From Bacilli bacterium (lineage in GTDB: Bacteria; Bacillota_I; Bacilli_A; Izemoplasmatales; Hujiaoplasmataceae): a stretch of 35,925 nt of DNA. Location: NCBI GenBank assembly GCA_018400565.1, contig JAGYMP010000243.1, positions 1-35,925 on the forward strand. The letters are read 5' to 3'. Under the pieces are notes generated by a model, which searched no databases, was not told the DNA's origin, and was given only the letters and a program-made list of their open reading frames with translations. The translations under genes were made by a program, and so were the position numbers. Positions 25,621 through 33,132 of the stretch are shown here, piece by piece. Position 1 is the first letter of the stretch, and the number at the start of each line of letters is the position of its first letter.

Positions 25621-25661
25621 TTTAAAATTCCTCCAAAATATATTTTTTTGTTTCTTATGCG

Positions 25662-26825
25662 TTATTCTTCATCACTTTGCATCAAACCGGTACCTTGGTA
25701 AACACGGACATAATCGATTATCATTTCAGCTTCCGTCAAATCAGTGTCAATGCCTTGTGAGCCTCCCCAGGTACCGCCAAAAGCGATGTTCATGATAAGG
25801 TAAAACTCTTGATTGTACGGCCAGATTTGCCAATATTCATCTTCTTCCAGTTGACTGAAAGAATCAACTTGGAACTTATATTCAAAATACTCCTGACCAT
25901 CGACATACCAGACGATTTTGTCCGGCAACCATTCCACGGAGTACACATGATATTCCGTTCTTGCGTTTTCCACATGAATGGAACCGCCGCGATGTGTGCC
26001 TGCCATACCATTATATAATTTAGTGTGGATGGTACCATGGACCATATCCGGATCATATCCGACATGTTCCATTATGTCCAGCTCACCGCTGCTGGGCCAA
26101 CCACCGTACACATCATATTGGGGCATCATCCAAAATGCAGGCCATGTTCCAAGTCCCGAGGGCAAAATCGCCCGTATCTCGATTTTTGCATACTTCCAAA
26201 AATCTTTGTCTTCCGTCGTCAGTTTTGCAGAGGTATAATTACGATTATCGTAATCTTCTTTCAAAAGGCGGATCGTGAGTGCTCCATCGGAAACATAGGC
26301 ATTTTCTTCACGATCGGTGTAATATTGGATTTCGTTATTTCCGAATCCCCAGCCACCGGTCTCCAAGTTCCATTTGTTACTGTCAGGCAGACCTTCATAA
26401 TCGAATTCATCAGAAAAAACCAGTTCGTATTCGCCAATGTCATAATCAGCCAGTTCGTCCCAGAAACTCGTGATGACAATCGATAAATCTTCGGAGGTTC
26501 TGACACCTGCGTTGTTAATCACATTATATGTGATCATATACGTCCCGGATTCGGTAACCTCATTAGATGAGTCAAGGGGAAGCTGGTCAACACCCGTGAT
26601 AAAAATTGAATCCGTGATGTTTCCGTCGACCGGATCGAAAGCGACTATCCCATCGTATGGATCGTAAACGTCACCAACCCTTAATTCAAGCGTGCCGTCC
26701 TCCGGCAACCCCTGGATATCCGGAGAATAATCCGATCCATCCGGTTGACTGTCTTCACACGAAACCATGACAAAGGTTGTGAGTATCATTAAAAAAACAA
26801 TTAATATTTTACGTTTAGATCGCAA
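25662..26825 (-). CDS. GH16 laminarinase lipoprotein with N-terminal Ig-like domain (second copy)
   Basis: 387 residues starting at TTG 26825, supported by AAAGGAG 8 nt upstream and the basic-hydrophobic signal that follows (MRSKRKILIVFLM). Lipobox MVSC gives Cys23. Residues about 45-120 are the same Ig-like domain as in the other GH16 lipoprotein (DPVDGNITDSI). The GH16 domain (about 130-385) carries GELDIMEH: Glu248 nucleophile, Asp250, Glu253 acid/base. Conserved WPAFWMMP and NIAFGGTWGGSQG are present. Its architecture matches the gene at 10672, so they are diverged paralogues. It is first after a strong promoter with operator-like sites and is followed by the CBM lipoprotein, so it is probably among the most strongly induced genes. 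Confidence 0.93.
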   Translation of the reverse strand: MRSKRKILIVFLMILTTFVMVSCEDSQPDGSDYSPDIQGLPEDGTLELRVGDVYDPYDGIVAFDPVDGNITDSIFITGVDQLPLDSSNEVTESGTYMITYNVINNAGVRTSEDLSIVITSFWDELADYDIGEYELVFSDEFDYEGLPDSNKWNLETGGWGFGNNEIQYYTDREENAYVSDGALTIRLLKEDYDNRNYTSAKLTTEDKDFWKYAKIEIRAILPSGLGTWPAFWMMPQYDVYGGWPSSGELDIMEHVGYDPDMVHGTIHTKLYNGMAGTHRGGSIHVENARTEYHVYSVEWLPDKIVWYVDGQEYFEYKFQVDSFSQLEEDEYWQIWPYNQEFYLIMNIAFGGTWGGSQGIDTDLTEAEMIIDYVRVYQGTGLMQSDEE

Positions 26826-26875
26826 AATGTTGGCTCCTTTCGGATAATCAGTATATTATAAAAACCGATTTCTTT

Positions 26876-26889
26876 GTTATACGCTTACA
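26876..26889. promoter_or_regulatory. Operator-like site overlapping the start of the GH16-CBM promoter
   Basis: On the minus strand it reads TGTAAGCGTATAAC, beginning at the last base of the -10 box and running over the predicted start site. It resembles TGTTAAGCGTTTACA at the same position of the 30.9-kb promoter (shared TAAGCGT core). Further AACGTTTG at 26958-26965 lies upstream of the -35. Confidence 0.5.
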
Positions 26890-26917
26890 TTATACATATA
26901 CCAGAACTATTTGTCAA
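26889..26917 (-). promoter_or_regulatory. Consensus sigma-A promoter of the GH16-CBM lipoprotein pair
   Basis: On the minus strand TTGACA (26912-26917) and TATAAT (26889-26894) are both perfect consensus with a 17-nt spacer. The predicted start near 26882 gives a leader of about 57 nt to the TTG start. Confidence 0.9.
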
Positions 26918-27015
26918 CATCATAAATCATATTATCATAGGAAATAGGGCTCTAATGAACGTTTGTGGAGATTTTCATCTATATTTGTGGATGCAATGAA
27001 CGAGCAAAAAGCGCG

Positions 27016-27033
27016 CGTTTTCGAAAACGTTTA
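27016..27033. promoter_or_regulatory. Palindromic LacI-type operator between GH16 and LacI genes
   Basis: CGTTTTCGAAAACG (27016-27029) is a perfect 14-bp palindrome and overlaps AAAACGTTTA (27024-27033). It shares CGAAAACGTTT with the sites at 5134-5145 and 30959-30975. It is about 100 nt upstream of the GH16 promoter, a distance that would allow looping to the site over the start. Confidence 0.6.
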
Positions 27034-27065
27034 TATATTTGGCACTGATGAAATCTCAGACTGAA

Positions 27066-28073
27066 TTATATCGAACTTCTTGCGATAAATTGTGGTTTGA
27101 TGCGCAATTCTCCGAAATCCGGATTCTTCTCTTGATTCTCAATGCTAGCCAACAAATACTTGGCGGCTTCAACACCTATCTTCTTTTTGTTTTGTTTCAT
27201 TGTGGCCAACGGCGGTTGATAATACTTGGCGAAGGGTATGTCATCAAAACCTATGATGGCGATATCACCCGGAATATCGATACCGTTTTCGATTAATCGC
27301 CGCATGACACCGAACGCGATGTCATCCGAACCGACAAAAATACCCGTGGGCGGTTTGTCCATCTGCAACACTTTCCCCGCAGTGCGATAACCGGCTTCAA
27401 ATGTGAAATACTCCGAAACCCAGATCAAATCTTCATCTTCGGAAAGACCTACCGCTCGCAAACCTTTTCGATAACCCATGATACGTTCATAGCCCGCAAT
27501 GCTTTGCTCAGGTCCTGCGATATGCGCAATACGTCTGTGCCCTCTTTCATATAGTTTTTGTACGGCAAGGCTAGCTCCATAAATGTTGTCCGTCATCACG
27601 GTATAAATACGATCGCTGACGAGATCGGTGGTCACACAGGGAATGTCACTCTCAATCAACTCTTCCAATTCTTCGTTACTCGGTTCGGAAACAACGATAA
27701 ACACGCCATCGATCTGCTTATATCGACAAAATTCCAAATATGTCATTTCCGTTTGTCCCAAATTCCGGATTACAAACGTTATTTCATAACCCCTTGTCTC
27801 GACATAATCCTTGAATGCTTGAATCACGCTGGAAAAAAAATGGTGTTCCAGGCCGATGTTCAGGTTTTCTGAATATATGATCCCAATCGAAAAAGATCGT
27901 TTGGTCTTCAATTGCGATGCACTGGCGCTCGGAATATACCGGACCTTGTTTGCATAGCGGATGATTCTTTTTCTGGTTTTCTCACTGACCCCTTTCACGC
28001 CATTCAAAGATTTTGAAACCGTGCTCGGGGCAACGTTCAGTTCTTTTGCGATGTCATAAATTGTTTTCTTCAT
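27066..28073 (-). CDS. LacI/GalR-family transcriptional regulator
   Basis: 335 residues from ATG 28073, chosen because TIYDIAKELNVAPSTVS directly after it is the standard LacI helix-turn-helix and AGGTGAG lies upstream; six more codons are open 5' but do not fit the family. The HTH (about 3-25) and hinge (near YIPSASASQL) are followed by a periplasmic-binding-protein-like effector domain with the typical GIIYSEN, DGVFIVV, GFDDIPFAKYYQPPLATM segments. The GFDD...P.LT/AT region is where the ligand pocket closes. It has its own extended -10 promoter and lies directly upstream of the GH16-CBM pair, making it the likely regulator of operators with CGAAAACGTTT cores. The inducer is probably a glucan-derived oligosaccharide. 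Confidence 0.94.
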   Translation of the reverse strand: MKKTIYDIAKELNVAPSTVSKSLNGVKGVSEKTRKRIIRYANKVRYIPSASASQLKTKRSFSIGIIYSENLNIGLEHHFFSSVIQAFKDYVETRGYEITFVIRNLGQTEMTYLEFCRYKQIDGVFIVVSEPSNEELEELIESDIPCVTTDLVSDRIYTVMTDNIYGASLAVQKLYERGHRRIAHIAGPEQSIAGYERIMGYRKGLRAVGLSEDEDLIWVSEYFTFEAGYRTAGKVLQMDKPPTGIFVGSDDIAFGVMRRLIENGIDIPGDIAIIGFDDIPFAKYYQPPLATMKQNKKKIGVEAAKYLLASIENQEKNPDFGELRIKPQFIARSSI

Positions 28074-28106
28074 ATTCTCACCTATCCACAATCATTTTAT
28101 ATAACC

Positions 28107-28115
28107 ATTATATCA
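28107..28115 (-). promoter_or_regulatory. Extended -10 promoter element of the LacI gene
   Basis: On the minus strand TGATATAAT gives an extended -10 (TGn plus TATAAT at 28107-28112), 34 nt before the chosen start. A GTGACA 19 nt upstream is a weak -35. No AAACGTTT operator is nearby, so the gene does not look autoregulated through that site. Confidence 0.6.
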
Positions 28116-28148
28116 TAGCAGCAAACTTGATTGTCACATGTTTTGAAA

Positions 28149-28184
28149 GCAGAAAGATGGTTGCTGTCAGGCAACCATCTCTGC
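28149..28184. other. Perfect hairpin upstream of the LacI promoter
   Basis: AGATGGTTGC (28155-28164) and GCAACCATCT (28171-28180) form a 10-bp perfect stem with a 6-nt loop; GCAG/CTGC at the ends extend it across a 2-nt bulge. On the minus strand it is followed by TTTCTGCTTTC, so it could be a weak second terminator for read-through from the 794-residue lipoprotein gene. Confidence 0.5.
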
Positions 28185-28359
28185 GGTTCAAAATATGAAA
28201 ATCTATAAAAAAATAAAAAGGAGAACTTTGTCATTCGGTGAATAAACTTTTAATTATGTGAAAGCATTCACCCATCCAAACCATGTCATCGTTATTCATG
28301 ATTCTTCATCACATATTTCAAATAAAAGTGTTTCTTTATCACGTATATACAAAAGTTAT

Positions 28360-28400
28360 TTTAAGATTTCCGGGACGGAGAAACAATCCCCGCCCGGAAA
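28360..28400 (-). terminator. Probable terminator of the 794-residue lipoprotein gene
   Basis: TTTCCGGG (28367-28374) pairs with CCCGGAAA (28393-28400), extended by CGG/CCG past a bulged A. On the minus strand the tail is TCTTAAAATAACTTTTG, poorer in T than usual, so termination may be incomplete. It is about 115 nt after the stop codon. Confidence 0.5.
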
Positions 28401-28515
28401 CAAATATGTTTACGATGTTGATTCATTTGTCAACCAGCGCATCTGTTATCCATGATAGACTAAATAGTCACATAGAGAGACAACTTGACATGATTGAAAA
28501 ATGTTGGATGTTTAT

Positions 28516-30900
28516 TTACTCTGTGCTGTCGAATGATCCGTCTGTGATTATATCCGTGCCCGGAATCACATCGGTCCCATCGGTCTCTTCAAAACGGATA
28601 TTATCAAATGTCACGGACGAACGGAAAACGGTATTTCCTGCAACATCAATTTTCAACATGGCCAATTCCGTGACGTCCGTCTCAGAATCAATGGTAAAGT
28701 CAACGGTGTAAGTGTCCATGCTTTCCGTGATGCTGACATCTTCGCTGTGATAAGGAACCCAGGTATCGCTTGAATCCATGTAACCAACCTGAACGACGAT
28801 GTTATATGTCTCTCCACTTTCCAGTTCCGGGCTCCAATAAGAAGCGTCAAAACTGATTCGGTACGAACTATCATTTTCAAGTTCGAACACACCTTTATTT
28901 TCTTCGCCTGCGGCATTGTCCAAAGCAAGATCGTCCTGAATGAGGGAAATCGCATCTTCGGACATCAAACCTTGTCGAACTTTCCTGACCATGTCCACGA
29001 CCATCTGGCCTTCTTTGACATACATGGTTGCATGGGTACCCCGGCCGAAATTATATATTCTCCAAGGTTCCATCAATTCAACCAATGGATCGGTGATGAC
29101 AATCCTGGTTTGTGCCTCAACGGTGTGACCATCTGAATCAGTGACGGAATAATTGAATACCCAGTCACCTTTTATGGTGTCGTCAAACGTCGTTTCTTCA
29201 TCCGGGCCGACCACGGTCATCGTCACATTATCAGTGATATCGCCGTCTTCCACATCGAGTGCGGTCACGTTTTCTTCGGGATCGAAATCAGCTTCGCCGA
29301 CCTCATAGTCACGAATAAGTTCCCCGACTTCGAGCATGGGTTCATAATCGGTCTCGAGTTGGTTCGTGTTGGCCACTTCAATGTTATCCAAATAAACGGT
29401 TGTGTCGATACCGACGGAATCGCCGACATCCCCGAATTCAAAGAGTAAACCGCCGTTTTGGTTATCGGTTTCCATGTAGAAAAGATATTCGTAGGTTTGC
29501 CATTCGGTTGTCAGATAAAAGACTTCGGAGTCCCCGTCAAGGAAGTCCGTGTAATAGGGAGATTCATCAAGTATTTCGCCAACCTGCAGATGCAATCCTT
29601 TTCCTTCCTCATCGGCTTTTGCGTCAAAGGAGATGACGTAGAAGTTGCCTTGTTTAAACGGCATGCCCATTTGTGTGATTCTGGGTTCCCAGGAATTTTC
29701 TCCGGAAACAACATCGATTTCCGCAACACCGTCAACGACGGACGTAGAAATCGAAGCCATGCCTGCAAAATATTCGTCCCAACCGCTCATATCCTCATCG
29801 AAAGAGCCGTTAACGACCATCGGACGCACTTCTTCAATCTTAATATTGTCAAAGAACACATCACAATCAATGTCTTCTGAATCTGTCATGTTACCTAACT
29901 CAAACAGCAAGCTGCCGTTTTGGCTATCGATGTTCATGTCAAACTCGAAAGTATACGTTTCCATGGTGGTCGACAGGTAATACGTTTTTGTGTTACCGTC
30001 CAGAAAATCGACAAACCAAGGTGATTCTGTCAACACTTCTCCGACTTGGACATGCAACCCTTTGCCTTCCACGCTGGCTTTAGCATCAACTGTGATACGA
30101 TATGTTTTGCCGTTTTCAAACGGGATGCCGGCGCTGCTAACCCTGGGTTCCCACGGGTTGTTACCGGACACAACGGACAACTTCATCATGCCGTCCTCAT
30201 GGGTTTTGGAGATGGTTCCTCCCCCGTCTTCATGAACATCCCAATCATCGACTGCTTCACTCGAATCAAAGTCGCCGCCAATCAAAAGGTTTTCACGCAC
30301 GACAGTGACTAAACGATCGGACGTAACCGTGTTATCATCGGAATCGGTAACCGAATATACGATCGTCCATACACCCGCGATGGTCGGATCGAAAGTTTCT
30401 TCGTCGTTCGGGCCTGTCACTGTCACATTAATCTCATCCGTCAAATCGCCATCTTCGTCATCCGAAGCCGACACACCTTCCATGATGTCGAAATCAAAGT
30501 CATCCACCAATTCAACATCATTCGTGCCACTGATCACAGGTGCGTGATCAGGAATTTCCTCGATGGTAACATCAATGGTTTCATGCGCGACGACCGAACC
30601 AACTGTCGCATCATAAACAACAACGCATGATCCTGCTTCTGATGTGTCCAACATCCCCTCATTAATCGAGCAATTGGAATTCACTTCCATTTGATCGGTG
30701 TAATCCACACCGTCATCACCCATTGCACTGATGCCGTCGAGCAGATCCACTTCATCCCCAACTTGGACATTCAAGTCTTCAAGTCCGGATATCGTGATCA
30801 CCGTTAATTCTGACACTGTTGTTTCAGTCTCGATTCCATTACAAGCCGAAAAAGTAAAGAGTGTCAACAGAGCCACGAGAACAACTAACCATTTCTTCAT
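28516..30900 (-). CDS. Multimodular surface lipoprotein: Ig-like domains and CBM4-like modules, abruptly ended
   Basis: 794 residues, no catalytic domain. Lipobox FSAC (Cys20). Modules: Ig-like 35-113 and 119-201 (DEDGDLTDEI), CBM4-like 205-357 (LLIGGDFDSSEAVDDW opening, NPWEPRV, FFDNIKIEE), CBM4-like 361-510 (MVVNGSFDEDMSGW, NSWEPRI, VYLDNIEVA), Ig-like 523-604 (VEDGDITDNV), and a more distant CBM4-like 611-771 (closing VTFDNIRFEE). The first two CBM modules are clear duplicates (both have GKGLH(V/L)QVGE and FLDG). After residue 771 a short linker leads to IITDGSFDSTE and the stop: this matches the first strand of a CBM4 module and nothing more. The start has AGGAGG upstream. It has its own operator-flanked promoter. 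Likely role: binding of beta-glucan at the surface. Confidence 0.87.
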   Translation of the reverse strand: MKKWLVVLVALLTLFTFSACNGIETETTVSELTVITISGLEDLNVQVGDEVDLLDGISAMGDDGVDYTDQMEVNSNCSINEGMLDTSEAGSCVVVYDATVGSVVAHETIDVTIEEIPDHAPVISGTNDVELVDDFDFDIMEGVSASDDEDGDLTDEINVTVTGPNDEETFDPTIAGVWTIVYSVTDSDDNTVTSDRLVTVVRENLLIGGDFDSSEAVDDWDVHEDGGGTISKTHEDGMMKLSVVSGNNPWEPRVSSAGIPFENGKTYRITVDAKASVEGKGLHVQVGEVLTESPWFVDFLDGNTKTYYLSTTMETYTFEFDMNIDSQNGSLLFELGNMTDSEDIDCDVFFDNIKIEEVRPMVVNGSFDEDMSGWDEYFAGMASISTSVVDGVAEIDVVSGENSWEPRITQMGMPFKQGNFYVISFDAKADEEGKGLHLQVGEILDESPYYTDFLDGDSEVFYLTTEWQTYEYLFYMETDNQNGGLLFEFGDVGDSVGIDTTVYLDNIEVANTNQLETDYEPMLEVGELIRDYEVGEADFDPEENVTALDVEDGDITDNVTMTVVGPDEETTFDDTIKGDWVFNYSVTDSDGHTVEAQTRIVITDPLVELMEPWRIYNFGRGTHATMYVKEGQMVVDMVRKVRQGLMSEDAISLIQDDLALDNAAGEENKGVFELENDSSYRISFDASYWSPELESGETYNIVVQVGYMDSSDTWVPYHSEDVSITESMDTYTVDFTIDSETDVTELAMLKIDVAGNTVFRSSVTFDNIRFEETDGTDVIPGTDIITDGSFDSTE

Positions 30901-30924
30901 TGCATTTCTTCCTCCTAAAAAAAT

Positions 30925-30939
30925 TGTAAACGCTTAACA
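30925..30939. promoter_or_regulatory. Operator-like site just after the start of the 794-residue lipoprotein promoter
   Basis: On the minus strand it reads TGTTAAGCGTTTACA, an imperfect palindrome with a central CG lying at about +1 to +15. Its position and its TAAGCGT core match the site at 26876-26889. Confidence 0.55.
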
Positions 30940-30946
30940 CATCTTT

Positions 30947-30975
30947 AGTATAACTTATTTCGAAAACGTTTGCAA
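30947..30975 (-). promoter_or_regulatory. Sigma-A promoter of the 794-residue lipoprotein gene with an operator in the spacer
   Basis: On the minus strand TTGCAA (30970-30975) and TATACT (30947-30952) are 17 nt apart. The spacer and -35 contain CAAACGTTTTCGAAA (30960-30974), the same CGAAAACGTTT core as at 5.1 and 27.0 kb, so a bound LacI-type repressor would cover the polymerase site. Confidence 0.75.
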
Positions 30976-31107
30976 GGGGATTTTTTAAATCATTTATTTA
31001 AATTATCATAAGCGAACTATCGCTATATACGGTCATTTATAGAAGTGAAATATAAATCATTTATTGAGGTTCCATAAAATATCAATGTCATCGGTTTCTT
31101 TCGTTGC

Positions 31108-31137
31108 AAAAAAAGACAATCCAATGATTGCCTTTTT
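31108..31137 (-). terminator. Bidirectional-looking terminator after the LacI gene
   Basis: A stem of about 12 bp (AAAAAGACAATC paired with GATTGCCTTTTT, one G-T) around a short loop, ending in T-runs on both strands. It follows the LacI stop by 54 nt on the minus strand and separates this gene from the promoter of the 794-residue lipoprotein. Confidence 0.75.
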
Positions 31138-31191
31138 AGATCCCTTTGTCAAGCGCATATGGCGCATCAATCGTAATCATGAATGGGCATC

Positions 31192-32208
31192 CTATGTCAA
31201 CTCAACAGTACTCTTCCCGATGATCAGACGAGGTGATATCTTTTTAATTTTGGGACTTAGTGGTTTCTCACCGTTCATGAGTTGAATCAAAATGTTTGCG
31301 ATATGGGAACCTATGCTGTTGGTGTCTTGTCGCACCGATGTCAATGTCGGCGTTATATATTGGTTGAGTCTGGTTCCGTCAAACCCAACAACCGAAAAAT
31401 CACCAGGACAACGATATCCTTTTTCGTCGATGGCCCGAAGAGCTCCCATGGCCTGTAAATCAGATGCGCAGAGCACTGCTGTCGGGGGAATGTCCAGCAC
31501 AATGAGACGACTCATTGCTTGGTATCCACCCTCAAACGAAAATGCATCGCCATCCGAAAGATATTCGCTTTTGTAATCAATGTCATACTCTCTCAACAAA
31601 TTGGTATATGCCGTCATTCTTTGTCTCCCCGGCAGTGTGATACTTGAACCATATATATGAGCGATACGATAATGCCCCAGGTTAAAAACATGTTCAAATG
31701 CCAATCGCATTCCCATTTCATTATCGGTGGAAACGTTATGAACCGATGAACTGAGATGATCGAACACAACACACGGAATATCGCTGTCACTCAATTCCTG
31801 ATACTCTTCGGAATCATAATCCGTCACAATGACAAAAACCCCGTCCACACCCTTTCTTTTCGCGTGTTCAAGATAACTGCTCATTTTTGTCTGCCCGATG
31901 TATAATGACAAGATCATGATATCATATCCTGCGTTTCCCACTTCCTTCTTAAATGAATCCAATACTTCCGCAAAAAGGGGATGCTGCAAACCGATGCCGC
32001 TGATTTCATCCATCACAACACCGATAGTCCAGGTTTTTTTCGTTACCAAGCCGCGAGCCTGAAAATTTGGGACATATCCCAGGCGTTTTGCAATACGTTG
32101 GATGGAGAGACGTGTTTCGGCATTGACGTCGGAATATCCATTCAATGCTTTTGACACTGTCGTGACCGAATAACCTGAAGCCTTCGAAATATCTTTTAAT
32201 GTGACCAT
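31192..32208 (-). CDS. LacI/GalR-family transcriptional regulator
   Basis: 338 residues from ATG 32208, chosen because MVTLKDISKASGYSVTTVS is the usual LacI N-terminus; six codons further 5' are open but not family-like. GGAAGG lies 10 nt upstream. HTH about 3-24, hinge near YVPNFQARGL, then the effector domain (IGVVMDEISGIGLQHP, DGVFVIVTD, VVFDHLSS, VVGFDGTRLNQYITPTLTSV). It resembles the regulator at 27066 in many segments but is clearly diverged, so the two may sense different glucan fragments or bind the two slightly different operator types here. It is transcribed divergently from the VTC operon and ends at its own terminator. Confidence 0.94.
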   Translation of the reverse strand: MVTLKDISKASGYSVTTVSKALNGYSDVNAETRLSIQRIAKRLGYVPNFQARGLVTKKTWTIGVVMDEISGIGLQHPLFAEVLDSFKKEVGNAGYDIMILSLYIGQTKMSSYLEHAKRKGVDGVFVIVTDYDSEEYQELSDSDIPCVVFDHLSSSVHNVSTDNEMGMRLAFEHVFNLGHYRIAHIYGSSITLPGRQRMTAYTNLLREYDIDYKSEYLSDGDAFSFEGGYQAMSRLIVLDIPPTAVLCASDLQAMGALRAIDEKGYRCPGDFSVVGFDGTRLNQYITPTLTSVRQDTNSIGSHIANILIQLMNGEKPLSPKIKKISPRLIIGKSTVELT

Positions 32209-32380
32209 CGTTTCAAATCCTTCCAAACTATGTATCCAAGCAGGATATCAACATGCTCATCCAATTATGATATGAATATATATATGTATTATATCATTAT
32301 ATCGCATAATATGAAAATGCCACATTCAAGTCTTTGCAAGATCATTGATCATGAAAAAAGCATAAGCATCCCGGATGTTT

Positions 32381-32403
32381 TTAAGAAAAACCGGTTTTCT
32401 TAA
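32381..32403. promoter_or_regulatory. Inverted repeat in the LacI/VTC divergent region
   Basis: TTAAGAAAA (32381-32389) and TTTTCTTAA (32395-32403) form a 9-bp perfect inverted repeat around ACCGG. A smaller AACC/GGTT repeat follows. It lies 45 nt upstream of the VTC start; TGTTAAAAT at 32422-32430 could be an extended -10 for that operon, though the leader would then be very short. Confidence 0.4.
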
Positions 32404-32447
32404 CCGATAGGTTGAATTCTATGTTAAAATACATGATGAGGTGGCTT

Positions 32448-33122
32448 ATGCGAATTGTGAAACGGTTTGAATACAAATATCTTATGAGTTACAAAGATTA
32501 TCACATGTTGCAATCCAAGATATCGCCATTTTTGATAAAAGACCGACACGACCAAAAAGGGCGGTATCCTGTAAACAGCATCTATTTTGACGATCTATGT
32601 TTTCATGGCGCCGCGGACAAAGCATTCGGAAACCAACAACACCAAAAATATCGGATCCGATATTATCGGAACCCAAAGCTAAAACGTTTGGAATGCAAAG
32701 AAAAAACCGGTTCTGATTCCACAAAATACTCAACGGAAATCACTGAGGAAATCGCCGGTCATCTACTTGAACCGAATTTGGACATCTTGCATGACAATTT
32801 CAATGATCCACTCATCCGTCGCTTCACTCTCGATCACATGCTTAAACATCTAACACCGCAGTTTTATGTGTTTTATGAAAGAGAGGCCTACCGCGACAAA
32901 ACCAATAATTTCAGATTGACTTTCGACCACAACATTCAAGGTTCGCGTTATAAGGACGATTTATCACTGACACAACCGGTCATCCGACCGAATCAACTCA
33001 TCATGGAACTCAAATATGAACATCATTATCCCAAACATATCAAACACATCCTTAATCAGTTTAAGATGACTCATCTGGCTGTTTCGAAATATTTTCTCGT
33101 TTTCGATCAATTCAATTATTAG
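32448..33122 (+). CDS. VTC-domain (CYTH-fold) protein, polyphosphate-polymerase-like
   Basis: 224 residues from ATG 32448, preceded by GAGGTGG; the frame is open 12 codons further upstream from a TTG, but the family begins at KRFEYKYLMS. Visible VTC/CYTH landmarks: RFEYKY (6-11), VNSIYFDD, KYRIRYYRN, RLECKEK, FYVFYEREAYRD, RLTFDHNI, LIMELKYE (metal-binding Glu) and SKYFLVFD at the end. These Arg/Lys and Glu residues line the tunnel in which yeast Vtc4 makes polyphosphate from ATP. No membrane segment is present, so it is cytosolic. In bacteria such proteins commonly precede DUF4956 and CotH genes, as here, but their real reaction is not settled. Next gene starts 10 nt downstream. Confidence 0.9.
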   Translation: MRIVKRFEYKYLMSYKDYHMLQSKISPFLIKDRHDQKGRYPVNSIYFDDLCFHGAADKAFGNQQHQKYRIRYYRNPKLKRLECKEKTGSDSTKYSTEITEEIAGHLLEPNLDILHDNFNDPLIRRFTLDHMLKHLTPQFYVFYEREAYRDKTNNFRLTFDHNIQGSRYKDDLSLTQPVIRPNQLIMELKYEHHYPKHIKHILNQFKMTHLAVSKYFLVFDQFNY

Positions 33123-33132
33123 GAGGCTTCCC

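Larger units (their letters stand above)
28074..28515. other. 442-nt non-coding stretch with promoter and two hairpins
   Basis: No credible gene was found on either strand. It holds the LacI promoter (-10 at 28107-28112), a hairpin at 28149-28184, an AT-rich part with a T-tract on the minus strand (about 28200-28220), an inverted repeat GGTGAAT/ATTCACC (about 28236-28272) and a GC-rich hairpin at 28367-28400 that probably ends the upstream gene's transcript. Confidence 0.6.

Noticed and set aside
25145..25795. Plus-strand frame of 216 codons over the CBM lipoprotein and GH16 end
   Set aside because: Ser/Pro/Thr-rich antisense of acidic repeats; crosses two real genes and has no start signals.
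28149..28184. tRNA or riboswitch
   Set aside because: Only a single hairpin; no cloverleaf, anticodon loop or known aptamer core was recognised.
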